From assembly GCA_937928545.1 (NCBI GenBank), contig CALGJQ010000036.1, positions 62,001 to 126,000 on the forward strand: a stretch of 64,000 nt of DNA, written 5' to 3'. Below, piece after piece: positions 16,557 to 24,346 of this stretch (its first letter is position 1; every line of letters starts with the position of its first letter). The stretch comes from an uncultured Verrucomicrobiales bacterium. Lineage in GTDB: Bacteria > Verrucomicrobiota > Verrucomicrobiia > Verrucomicrobiales > Akkermansiaceae. The notes beneath the pieces were generated by a model that saw only the letters and a program-made list of their open reading frames with translations, was not told the DNA's origin and searched no databases. The position numbers and the translations under genes are program-made.

Positions 16557-18171
16557 GACGGAGGACGGTGTCTTGATCAAAGCGTTCCTCGCGACTCGGG
16601 TAGTCGAGGGTGTGATGTGAGCCACGCGATTCTTTGCGCAAAAGTGCGGAGTCCACGATGATAGAGGCGGTCGCGACGAGGTTGCGGAGTTCGAGGATGT
16701 CGGGGGTTAGGGTGTAGCCCCAGTAGAATTCCTTCACCTCACGGCGGAGGTTTTTTAAACGGTACCCAGCGCGGCGGAGGCGGTTATCGGTTCGGACGAT
16801 GGAAACGTAATCCTGCATAGTGCGGCGGAGTTCATCCCAGGCATGGTAGATGTTGACCAGTTCATCGGGGGGCGCGGCGTTACCACTTTCCCAGTCGGGG
16901 ATGGCTGGAGGGGAAGGGATCTCCTTTCCGGGAGGGTAGAGGCGCATGATTTCGGCAAGGGCGCGGCGGGCCATGACGTTGCCTTCGAGCAGGCTATTGG
17001 AAGCGAGACGATTGGCGCCATGTAGGCCGGTGCAGGCAACTTCGCCGACCGCATAGAGTCCACGGATGGAGGTTTTTCCGTGAAGGTCGGTGACGACGCC
17101 ACCGCATTGGTAGTGAGCAGCCGGGACCACGGGGATGGGCTTTTTGAGCGCGTTGTGGCCGAACTCGAGAAGGGTTTTGTGGATGAAAGGAAAGCGTTCG
17201 GTGAAGGTGTCGCCGAGAGGGGTGACATCGAGATAGACGCAGGTTGCGCCGGTGCGCTTAATTTCGGTATCGATGGCGCGGGCGACAATGTCACGCGGAG
17301 CAAGTGAGCCTCGGGGATCGTGATCATTAACGAACTCATGCCCTTCGTCATTAATCAAGACTGCGCCTTCGCCACGAACGGCTTCCGAAACGAGGAAGGA
17401 GCGAGCTTCCGGACCCGTCGCGGCGGGGTTGTAGAAACAGGTGGGGTGGAATTGGATGAACTCCATATTCGCGACCGAGGCTCCAGCACGCCATGACATG
17501 GCAAGGCCATCGCCAGTCGCGGAATCTGGGTTGGTGGTGTAGAGGTAAGTCTTTCCGCACCCTCCAGTCGCGAGGATGACGCGGGGGGATTCCATGACTT
17601 TGACCTGTTTGGATTTGGTGTCCAAGACGTAGGCGCCGAGGATTCGGTCATCGGTCACGGAGCCGAGTTTTCCGGTCGTAATGAGGTCGATGGCGTAGTG
17701 GTCTTCGAGGAGAGTGATGTTTTTATCCTTCTTGGCAGTCTCGACGAGAGAGGTGGCGATTTCACGTCCGGTGGTGTCTTTCGCGTGAAGAATACGGCGT
17801 TCGGAATGACCGCCTTCTTTGCCGAGGGAGTAGCGCTCGGGTTCATCGTGGTCTTCGTCAAAAGCGGTTCCCCATTCAACGAGTTCATCGATGGTCTCGG
17901 CACCTTCTTCAATGATCACGCGAACCGCTTCTTCGTCACAAAGTCCGGCTCCGGCATCGAGGGTGTCGGCGACGTGCTTCTCGCAATTGTCCTCTGGATC
18001 ACGGAGTCCTTCGGGAAGAACGGCGGAAATTCCGCCTTGAGCCCACGCGGTGTTTGATTCGAGGAGTTTGCCTTTGGTGATGACCGTTACGCTACCGTGC
18101 TCGGCAGCTTTGATGGCGAAAGAAAGTCCGGCCACACCAGAGCCGATCACGAGAAAGTCAGACATTTGCAA
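16549..18171 (-). CDS. nadB: L-aspartate oxidase
   Basis: Oxidises L-aspartate to iminoaspartate in de novo NAD synthesis, using FAD. The 540-residue length is typical. It shows the N-terminal dinucleotide motif VIGSGVAGLSFAIKAA, the substrate-region segments QFHPTCFYNP and GANRLASNSLLEG, and a C-terminal helical domain (DELRRTMQDYVSIVRT) shared with the succinate dehydrogenase/fumarate reductase flavoprotein family. The aspartate-oxidase reading is favoured over SdhA by length and by the C-terminal helix. ATG 18171 is used; ATG 18165 is an alternative. The partner nadA is not in the window. Confidence 0.93.
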   Translation of the reverse strand: MQMSDFLVIGSGVAGLSFAIKAAEHGSVTVITKGKLLESNTAWAQGGISAVLPEGLRDPEDNCEKHVADTLDAGAGLCDEEAVRVIIEEGAETIDELVEWGTAFDEDHDEPERYSLGKEGGHSERRILHAKDTTGREIATSLVETAKKDKNITLLEDHYAIDLITTGKLGSVTDDRILGAYVLDTKSKQVKVMESPRVILATGGCGKTYLYTTNPDSATGDGLAMSWRAGASVANMEFIQFHPTCFYNPAATGPEARSFLVSEAVRGEGAVLINDEGHEFVNDHDPRGSLAPRDIVARAIDTEIKRTGATCVYLDVTPLGDTFTERFPFIHKTLLEFGHNALKKPIPVVPAAHYQCGGVVTDLHGKTSIRGLYAVGEVACTGLHGANRLASNSLLEGNVMARRALAEIMRLYPPGKEIPSPPAIPDWESGNAAPPDELVNIYHAWDELRRTMQDYVSIVRTDNRLRRAGYRLKNLRREVKEFYWGYTLTPDILELRNLVATASIIVDSALLRKESRGSHHTLDYPSREERFDQDTVLRRF

Positions 18172-18211
18172 AAGAGATTCGGCTTGAATTGGTTACTTGG
18201 CAATTTGTTTT

Positions 18212-18700
18212 CTAGGGCAGCGAGCCTTCAAGAGAAAGTTCCAGAATGTGGCTGTTGGAGCTTTTGCCTATTTTTAAGAATCCCAAGTTCTCGTAGAAAG
18301 GAAGAAGTCCCTCGTTTGAATTCAGAACCTCAGTTTGAATGTTCTCGAATGAGTTATCTCGAGCCCAAACGAGGAGGGTATTGATGAGACTCTGTGCAAT
18401 TCCAGTTCCTCGATGAGCTGGGTGAAGCCAGACCTGAATGAGATCACCGGTATTAGGGAACTCTATATTTCGATAAATTGCGGCGAGACCGATGGGGGAA
18501 TTGTCTTTGAAGGCGAGAAAGGTGGCGCGATCTGATTCGCTTGCGCTGGAGCTTGTTTGTTCCTGCCAGCTCTCATTACTGCGGAGTAGGGCTTCTGCAA
18601 GAGTTGCGCAGAAGGCGTGCGGGGAATCGGCGAGAGCAGCAAGCCTAAGCTGTTTGTAGAGCTGGGCTTCGTCGTTTTGGACTCTACGAATAAGTGACAT
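18212..18700 (-). CDS. GNAT family N-acetyltransferase
   Basis: A 162-residue acetyl-CoA-dependent acetyltransferase. Motif A is visible as VWLHPAHRGTGIAQSLINTL, where RGTGIA binds the pyrophosphate of acetyl-CoA. The N-terminal segment LIRRVQNDEAQLYKQLRLAAL is typical of the fold's first strand and helix. The substrate (amine, amino acid or protein N-terminus) is unknown. Its start overlaps the end of the upstream membrane-protein gene by 17 bases, so the two are probably co-expressed. Confidence 0.85.
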   Translation of the reverse strand: MSLIRRVQNDEAQLYKQLRLAALADSPHAFCATLAEALLRSNESWQEQTSSSASESDRATFLAFKDNSPIGLAAIYRNIEFPNTGDLIQVWLHPAHRGTGIAQSLINTLLVWARDNSFENIQTEVLNSNEGLLPFYENLGFLKIGKSSNSHILELSLEGSLP

Positions 18701-19094
18701 AAAAATAGGCGAGTAGGATGAGGCGCGTGGTCCAGGCGATGGTGCGGATCCAGTTGGAGCGGACGAGGGAGGGGGCTTTTTCGGGGGTGAGTTTGGCGTG
18801 CTGGGGGACTTGGATGAAAGCGGTGGAGGCCCAGACGGTGGCGAGAAGGAGGGTGGGGATGAGGTGGTCTAGCCAGTTTCCGAGGAAGAGGCAGGCGGCG
18901 CAGGTGGTGGCTTCGAGAAACATGAAGGGGGCAATGACGTAGGTCACCTGGCTCATGTAGCGGGTGTGATAGTCATCGAAGGCCTGGCCCTCTAAACGGC
19001 CGAAGAGGGGGTAGATTGCGACTTGGACCATCCAGATGATACCAGTCATCGCAGCGCAGGCGATGAGCTGGATCAAGAGGAGGTTTTCGAGCAT
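18684..19094 (-). CDS. Small membrane protein, four spans
   Basis: A 136-residue protein with about four hydrophobic segments (LLLIQLIACAAMTGIIWMV, VIAPFMFLEATTCAACLFL, HLIPTLLLATVWASTAF and WTTRLILLAYFYVTY). There are scattered charged residues in the loops and a conserved-looking VPQHAKLTPEKAP segment. It resembles small DUF1772-like membrane proteins (recollection); function unknown. The 3' end overlaps the acetyltransferase gene. Immediately upstream lies the frameshifted small gene. Confidence 0.7.
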   Translation of the reverse strand: MLENLLLIQLIACAAMTGIIWMVQVAIYPLFGRLEGQAFDDYHTRYMSQVTYVIAPFMFLEATTCAACLFLGNWLDHLIPTLLLATVWASTAFIQVPQHAKLTPEKAPSLVRSNWIRTIAWTTRLILLAYFYVTYS

Positions 19095-19103
19095 CTCGGG
19101 GAC

Positions 19104-19363
19104 TCAGTTGAAAGTGCTGAGGAACTTTGAATGGGTGGGGTGACGGTCTGAAGTGAGTTGATTCACTGGGATGAGTTCTCTGAGTGTAGTTTTCTGCTGG
19201 TTGAGAATTTGCTGAACAACTTGGTCCTTCGTGCAGATTTCGATGAGGAATTTTAGTTCCTTAATGACTTGGCGCTCGGTGAGGTTTTCGATTTGGAGTT
19301 CATCGGCGAGGAGCGAAAAATACGAGGGAAGAAAGGCCTAATACTGACCTTATCTTTACTCAC
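19104..19363 (-). pseudogene. Frameshifted small gene coupled to the upstream 65-aa gene
   Basis: A GTG at 19363 overlaps the stop of the 65-residue gene (GTGA) and reads MSKDKVSIRPFFP before drifting into a frame that ends after about 36 codons. From about 19335 another frame on the same strand carries a convincing helical protein (SYFSLLADELQIENLTERQV, then KELKFLIEICTKDQVVQQIL) up to TGA 19104-19106. That second frame has a TAG at 19338-19340 and no start codon before its helical body. The two halves join at PFFP/SYF with a single-base shift. A decayed gene, a sequencing error, or frameshifting are the options. Confidence 0.45.
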
Positions 19364-19557
19364 TGTCCGACGGTTTCTTTGAGGTTGGCGATCTTAGCAC
19401 CTTTAAAAAACCCTTCTGGAAAGATGGAGTTTTCCTCCTGAATCTTAGCAGGATCTTCACCTGCATCGATCCGTGCTTGGTCGGAGGCACGCGCGGCTTC
19501 TTTCTCCTTGCGACGCTGGAGAAAAAACTCGGGGCCTTCCATGATGATCTTTGCCAT
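19360..19557 (-). CDS. Uncharacterised 65-residue protein
   Basis: A small charged protein beginning MAKIIMEGPEFFLQRRKEKE, with an amphipathic N-terminal helix rich in K, R and E and a C-terminal half with more hydrophobic residues. No signal peptide or known domain is recognised. Its stop overlaps the GTG of the frameshifted downstream frame, so the pair was once translationally coupled. Four small genes run in this direction here, perhaps as one transcript. Confidence 0.5.
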   Translation of the reverse strand: MAKIIMEGPEFFLQRRKEKEAARASDQARIDAGEDPAKIQEENSIFPEGFFKGAKIANLKETVGQ

Positions 19558-19631
19558 TTGCAGGGAGTTTACTGGAGAAGGGGTAATAGGTCAAATCTGC
19601 AATGGATTGTGAGGGGGCTTACCGTTTGAAA

Positions 19632-19646
19632 CGGGCGGGACGCCCG
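19632..19646. repeat. GC palindrome of dispersed type
   Basis: CGGGCG-GGA-CGCCCG is a perfect 6-base inverted repeat lying between the end of the large haem protein gene and the 65-residue gene. The surrounding phrase resembles short palindromic repeats common between genes in this phylum (recollection). It could also help terminate transcription, but no T-run follows on either strand. Confidence 0.4.
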
Positions 19647-19672
19647 CGCTCCCTGAGAAGATGAGATTTGCT

Positions 19673-22600
19673 CTACTTGTATTCCTTTAGGAAGGCGACG
19701 AGGTCGGCGACGTCTTGGGGGGTGAGGGCCATTTGGTCGGCGGAGAGCATGAGGGAGTGTTTGAGTTTGTAGGGTTTTTTACCTTTGAGGCGGCTGCGGG
19801 GGATCATTTGGGTGAGGCCGCCAGTGGACATCATGATGAGGGGGTCGCCGTCGTTGATGGCAAGGCCTTGGACTTGGCCGCCTTTTTTGAGGACGACGCC
19901 GGAGCCGGAGTAGCCGTGGGCGATGTCGGCTGAGGGATTGACAATGGAGCGAGCGATGACGTCGGGGGTTTGGCCTTCACCCCAGCCTTTGAGATTGGGT
20001 CCGTAGTTGACGCCGGTGCCATTGAACTCGTGACACATGACACAGCGCATGGAGGTGGTCTTTCCTTTTGCGGGATCGCCTGTGAGCTTTAGGACGTCGG
20101 CGACGGAGAATTTTGCTTTCTCGGGTTCAGGAGCGGTGATGGGAGTGACGACGATTTTTGCGGGGTCGTAGATGCCTCGTGTTTTGAGTTCGTCTGCGAT
20201 GTCGTATTTTTTCCATTCGCCATTTGCATTGCGGAGGAGCCAGTTGACGGCGTCGGCTTTGGTGGGGCTATCGGTCGCTAGATTGAGAGTGGCTTGGGCT
20301 GCTGACTTGTGGTCGATGAATCCGAGGGACTCGACAGCAAAGGCGCGTTGTTCGGGAGTGAGCGAGGGGTGCTTGGCGCGAGCTTCGAGGTCGGCGACGG
20401 CGGCGGAGGGCCAAAGGCGCCAAGTGAGTTTGGCAAATTGCTCAGACCATTCGTGAGGGGCACCGGGTTTCATGGCTTCTTTGATGGCGAGCCAGATTTC
20501 GTTTTCCTGATTGGCGGCACCGAGGCCGATGGCTTCGACGGCGTTTTTATCGGTGTGGTCGACTTGAGGGGCGAGCTTGGCGAAGAGGTGTTTTGTCTTT
20601 TCGGCAGGGAGGTCGCGGAGGGAGAGGGCGATGTCGCGGCGGAGGGCTGGGTCAGGATCGTTTGTGTAGTGCTGAGCGAGATCGATGATTCGTTCTGGAC
20701 TCTTGGACTCAATGTAGTGCCTTCTGAGAGCGCGGTAGGCGGTGAGTCGTTTTAGGGGATTGGGGTCTTCTCCAAGAATCAATCCGCAGGTGGTATAGGT
20801 GCTACTTTCGAATGGGGCGAGGAGCCAGATGGCTCTTGCTGCGAAGTAGGGGTTCTGGTCTCTCGCTAATTTCTGAAGGGCGGGGATGGCTTTTTCGCCC
20901 ATTTCTTTGAGGGCGGTGAAGCCGAGGAAGCGGGTGTTGATAGCAGGGCTTTTGAGGGCAGTGATGGCTCCTTCGACAGTTTTGAGATCGAAGGTGGGGA
21001 CGCTTGGTTTGAAGCCTTTTGGGGCGATGCGGTAGATGGTGCCGGAGCAGGAGTCATCGCGATCGCCGTGGCCTCCGACGCGTGGGTCATACCAGTCAGA
21101 GATGTAGAGGGCGCCATCGGGGCCGACGGTGATGTCGGAGGGGCGGAAGAGAATCTTGGTATCGTCGGCATCGGCTCCACCGCCGACGAAGTCGGAACCG
21201 GCGTATTGTTTGTTGGGGTTGGTGGTGGTGAGGTTGGCTTGTTCGAGTTTGAAGGTCGCGCCTTGGGGCTCGGGCTTGTAGTGGAAGATGGTATTTTTTC
21301 CGGGTTCGCAGGAGAAGAAGGAGCCGTTGTAGCTCTCGGGGAGGGCTCCGTTTTCATAGATGGTGACTCCGGTGGGTGAGCCGCCGCCGTAGATGTGGCC
21401 GGCGTCCATGGTGCCGGGGTCGTCTTGACGCCAGTGGGCGCGGCTGTGGTCTTGGCCGAGGCGTTTGACGGCTTTATACATTTGCTGGGCGTCGCGGGTG
21501 AAGTATCCGGCGCAGCCGTATTCGAGGATGTAGGAGACGCGGCAGGCGGGTGGATCGTCGTTGTCGTTTTGGAAGGCGTTGCCGAAGGAGTCGAGTGATT
21601 GTTCGTAGGAGTTTCGGTAGCCGTGGCCGACGATTTCGGCGTTGGTGCCGTCGGGGTTCATGCGGACGGTGAAGCCGGAGGTCCAGATGTGTCCGTCGTC
21701 GGAGCGTTTACCGGAAACCGCGAGGTGATCGACGGGCCATTCACCGCCGCCGCCTTTGTAGGGGCCGCCCATGTAGAAGTTTTTGCCGGAGTTGTCTTTG
21801 AAGACAGCACCGCAGTTTCCGTTGTTGAAGTAGAGTTTGCCATCGGGTCCGGCGGTGACGGAGTGGAGTGAGTGGTCGTGGTTTTTGGCGTTGAAGCCGG
21901 TGAGGAGGACTTCGCGTTTGTCGACGGCGGGGTCGAACTTGAGGTCACGGTTGACGTCGGTGTAGACGAGGAGTTCGGGTGGTTGGGAGACGTAGATGAC
22001 GTTGTCAAAGACGGCGACGCCGAGGGGGGCGACGAGGGCTTTTTCTTGGACAAAGGTGTGGGAAGTGTCGGCTTTGCCATCGCCAGTGGTATCTTGGAGG
22101 ACGGCGATGCGGTCTCCGCCGGGGCGGCGTCCGTTGTGGCGGCGGTAGTTGACTCCTTCGGCGACCCAGATGCGGCCGGCGTGATCGATGTCGATGTTGG
22201 TGGGGTTGTAGAGGTGTGGGGAGGTGGCCCAGACGGTGATTTCGAGATCGGCAGGGAGTTTGAATTGGGAGAGGTCAACCTTGGCGGGTGGGAGATCTGA
22301 TTCCCAGGGGGCGTTGGGATCTTTGGCGCTTTTTGGGGTGCGGACCGTGAATTGGACGGAGGCGTCGCTGGTTTTGCCTCCTTGAAGGGCTCCACCGTCG
22401 TCGATGCCAACTTGGGCGGTGAATTTGACGACGCCTTTGGGGACTTTGATTTTGATGGTGGATTCGGCGTGGGTTCCGAAGCCTCTTTTGTAGGTTTTGC
22501 CATCGATGGTGAGTGGTTTTCCTCCCGCAGATTTGTTGATTTCGAGATTTCCCCAAGCTTGTTTGTGGTCACTGATGAATTCTTTGGCGACGGGGATTTT

Positions 22601-22822
22601 GGTGCCGTCGGCCGTGTGGAAAGTGGGATCGATCCAGGAGGCCCAATCGTTGGCTTTGTTGCCGAGGTCGTGGACGTGGAGTTCGATGACTTCGGTGCCG
22701 GAGATGTCAGCGGAGATTTCGTGAAGACGTTGGGAGTCGGCCGCTTTGAGCTTGGGGCTTTTGGCAAAGTCCTTGGCGAGGAGAGGGGATGTTAGGAGGA
22801 GGAGAGAGAGGAGAGATCGCAT
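19673..22822 (-). CDS. PVC-type membrane-bound dehydrogenase with NPCBM, HEAT and cytochrome c domains
   Basis: A 1049-residue secreted protein. It has a signal peptide (MRSLLSLLLLTSPLLA), an NPCBM-like carbohydrate-binding domain at about 30-160 (RGFGTHAESTIKIKVP), then a beta-propeller dehydrogenase domain typical of planctomycetes and verrucomicrobia (IDIDHAGRIWVAEGVNYR, GPDGALYISDWYDPR). HEAT-like helical repeats span about 610-860, and a haem c domain at the C-terminus has MRCVMCHEFNGTG, where CVMCH is the CxxCH haem site. Family members are proposed to oxidise sugars or alcohols extracytoplasmically and pass electrons to the haem; the substrate here is unknown. It appears to be a single-gene unit. 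Confidence 0.92.
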   Translation of the reverse strand: MRSLLSLLLLTSPLLAKDFAKSPKLKAADSQRLHEISADISGTEVIELHVHDLGNKANDWASWIDPTFHTADGTKIPVAKEFISDHKQAWGNLEINKSAGGKPLTIDGKTYKRGFGTHAESTIKIKVPKGVVKFTAQVGIDDGGALQGGKTSDASVQFTVRTPKSAKDPNAPWESDLPPAKVDLSQFKLPADLEITVWATSPHLYNPTNIDIDHAGRIWVAEGVNYRRHNGRRPGGDRIAVLQDTTGDGKADTSHTFVQEKALVAPLGVAVFDNVIYVSQPPELLVYTDVNRDLKFDPAVDKREVLLTGFNAKNHDHSLHSVTAGPDGKLYFNNGNCGAVFKDNSGKNFYMGGPYKGGGGEWPVDHLAVSGKRSDDGHIWTSGFTVRMNPDGTNAEIVGHGYRNSYEQSLDSFGNAFQNDNDDPPACRVSYILEYGCAGYFTRDAQQMYKAVKRLGQDHSRAHWRQDDPGTMDAGHIYGGGSPTGVTIYENGALPESYNGSFFSCEPGKNTIFHYKPEPQGATFKLEQANLTTTNPNKQYAGSDFVGGGADADDTKILFRPSDITVGPDGALYISDWYDPRVGGHGDRDDSCSGTIYRIAPKGFKPSVPTFDLKTVEGAITALKSPAINTRFLGFTALKEMGEKAIPALQKLARDQNPYFAARAIWLLAPFESSTYTTCGLILGEDPNPLKRLTAYRALRRHYIESKSPERIIDLAQHYTNDPDPALRRDIALSLRDLPAEKTKHLFAKLAPQVDHTDKNAVEAIGLGAANQENEIWLAIKEAMKPGAPHEWSEQFAKLTWRLWPSAAVADLEARAKHPSLTPEQRAFAVESLGFIDHKSAAQATLNLATDSPTKADAVNWLLRNANGEWKKYDIADELKTRGIYDPAKIVVTPITAPEPEKAKFSVADVLKLTGDPAKGKTTSMRCVMCHEFNGTGVNYGPNLKGWGEGQTPDVIARSIVNPSADIAHGYSGSGVVLKKGGQVQGLAINDGDPLIMMSTGGLTQMIPRSRLKGKKPYKLKHSLMLSADQMALTPQDVADLVAFLKEYK

Positions 22823-22885
22823 GTGAGAGGGAATTTACGAAAGTGAGAGGAGGATGCTATCACTAATTGGAGAAATGGAGGTGGG

Positions 22886-22927
22886 GGGAAATGAACAAAT
22901 GAACGATTGCAGAATGAACAATTGAGC
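22886..22927 (+). repeat. Dispersed repeat, copy 1
   Basis: A 42-base unit containing ACGATTGCAGAATG and ending in GACAATTGA-like sequence recurs, with a few changes, in the same orientation at 53904-53943. Both copies sit between genes. Within the unit a GAACAA/GGACAA phrase is itself repeated. There is no coding potential. Confidence 0.65.
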
Positions 22928-22935
22928 TTGGATGA

Positions 22936-23045
22936 GGGGAGGGCTCACGCAGAGCAGCGGAGCAGCAGAGGGATTTTGGGGTGGCTTGGTTGAGGGGGAG
23001 GCTCACGCAGAGGCGAAGAGGCGCGGAGGATTTTTGGGGAATGGA
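22936..23045 (+). repeat. Two direct copies of a GGCTCACGCAGAG element
   Basis: Two imperfect copies of about 50 bases follow each other (from about 22936 and about 22991). Each has GAGG, then GGCTCACGCAGAG, a CGAGG/GCGGAG-rich stretch, and GGATTTTTGGGG. They fill most of the 235-base gap 22823-23057 together with the preceding repeat. They resemble CACGCAGAGGC-type intergenic repeats found in many bacteria (recollection). Confidence 0.6.
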
Positions 23046-23057
23046 TGAGGGAGAGGG

Positions 23058-23597
23058 CTATTTCCAAGAGTGGATGTCGTCATCGGTGCCGGGTTTTTTG
23101 TCGGGGCCGGGGGACCAGATGAGGACTTTGACGTCGGTGATGATTTCACTTGTTAAGGGGTCTTTGAGTTGGCGGTTGTAGTCGTAGTCGAGGAGGAGGT
23201 GGTAGGGGCTGCCCCAGGGGTCGAAGAGTTCGGCGTAGCTGCCATCTTTATTTCGGAGAAGGCCGTTTTCACCGTCTTTGGCTTCGTGAAAGACGAAGAG
23301 GTTACGTGATTTGTAGGATTCCTCAGTTGCGCTGACGGGAGCACAGATAGCGGTCATGAGGGTGTTGTTTCCTTTGCCGGTGGTGAGTTGCACCTCGTCG
23401 GTGTTTGAAGTGCTGCCGAGGGGGAGTTGTTGAAATTCTTCGTAGTAGTCGTCGCAGGCGAGGTGGAGCTTGCTCATCGCGTCTCTGGCGCTGGATCTAT
23501 CGCGGTTTTTTGCGGCTTTGAGATCTGCCCAGAATAGAGCTACGGCGAAGGAGCCGAGAAAAAGAATTGGAAAGAGGATGATTCGGGCGATCTTCAT
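23058..23597 (-). CDS. GspG-like (T2SG C-terminal) membrane-anchored protein
   Basis: A 179-residue protein with one N-terminal hydrophobic anchor (ARIILFPILFLGSFAVALFW) followed by a domain like the C-terminus of type II secretion major pseudopilins: YYEEFQQLPLGS, LFDPWGSPYHLLLDYDYN and a final SPGPDKKPGTDDDI. The classical pilin leader (G-F-x-x-x-E) is absent. The chosen start ATG 23597 overlaps the stop of the upstream paralogue (ATGA), so the pair is translationally coupled. Probably a secreted or periplasmic protein derived from pseudopilins rather than a working pilus subunit. Confidence 0.65.
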   Translation of the reverse strand: MKIARIILFPILFLGSFAVALFWADLKAAKNRDRSSARDAMSKLHLACDDYYEEFQQLPLGSTSNTDEVQLTTGKGNNTLMTAICAPVSATEESYKSRNLFVFHEAKDGENGLLRNKDGSYAELFDPWGSPYHLLLDYDYNRQLKDPLTSEIITDVKVLIWSPGPDKKPGTDDDIHSWK

Positions 23598-24262
23598 TTG
23601 GACTTGGCCCAATTGTAGATGTTGTCTTCGTTAGTCTCGTCGCTCCCAGATTTGCCATCGGGCCCGGTGGACCAGATAAGGACTTTGCGGTCATATAGAA
23701 TGTCATTTCCGATAGCCAAGGGTTCTCTGAGTTCTTGATCGTAGTCGTAGTTTAGGACGAGGTGATAGGGGTTTCCCCAGGGGTCAAAAAGCTCGGCAGC
23801 GTTTTCTATTCGGTGGAGTCCGTCTTTTTGTTCTTTGGCCATTTTGCAGTAAAAGAAGCTCGTCAATTTGTAGTTCTCTTCCTCAGCTGACTTTAAGCCA
23901 AGGAGCGCCGCCATGAAGGGGCTGCCGACTTGGGGAGAGGTGGAGGGAGTTGTCGTGATTTGAGCGCTGTCTGAGTTGGTTATTGAGCCAAGAGGGAGTT
24001 GTTGGTATTCCTCGTAATAATCCTCACAGGCTGTCGTGAGTTGCCCCATAACAGTTTGTGCGGACGTGATTTGGGCTCGCTCGTTTTGAAGCGTGCGGTT
24101 TGAGCGGGTGATTTCTCTTTTTGGGCTGCTTTCGACGGAGCCTTTTGATAATGAGTCTTCGGTCCTAAATGAGGAGCTGGATTCGTCGGGAGTGGGCTCG
24201 TTCTCATTGCAGGAAAGGAGCAGGAAACAAGGAGTGAGGAAGATTGCTTTTACGAACTTCAT
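23594..24262 (-). CDS. GspG-like lipoprotein, paralogue of the downstream gene
   Basis: A 222-residue protein starting at ATG 24262 with a lipobox leader (MKFVKAIFLTPCFLLLSC), so probably lipid-anchored. A serine-rich linker follows, then the same pseudopilin-like domain as its neighbour: YYEEYQQLPLGS, AAELFDPWGNPYHLVLNYDY and IWSTGPDGKSGSDE. The DPWG(N/S)PY and SxGPDGK elements are shared by both. The two differ in anchoring, lipid here and a transmembrane helix in the neighbour, and look like a tandem duplication that has diverged. Function unknown. Confidence 0.65.
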   Translation of the reverse strand: MKFVKAIFLTPCFLLLSCNENEPTPDESSSSFRTEDSLSKGSVESSPKREITRSNRTLQNERAQITSAQTVMGQLTTACEDYYEEYQQLPLGSITNSDSAQITTTPSTSPQVGSPFMAALLGLKSAEEENYKLTSFFYCKMAKEQKDGLHRIENAAELFDPWGNPYHLVLNYDYDQELREPLAIGNDILYDRKVLIWSTGPDGKSGSDETNEDNIYNWAKSK

Positions 24263-24346
24263 GATATGAGTGTCGCTTGGGAGGTGGAGGAGCGCAAAAG
24301 GAATCGAATCCTTGAATAGCGGAAGGTTTTGCGAGAAAGAGGGGGT

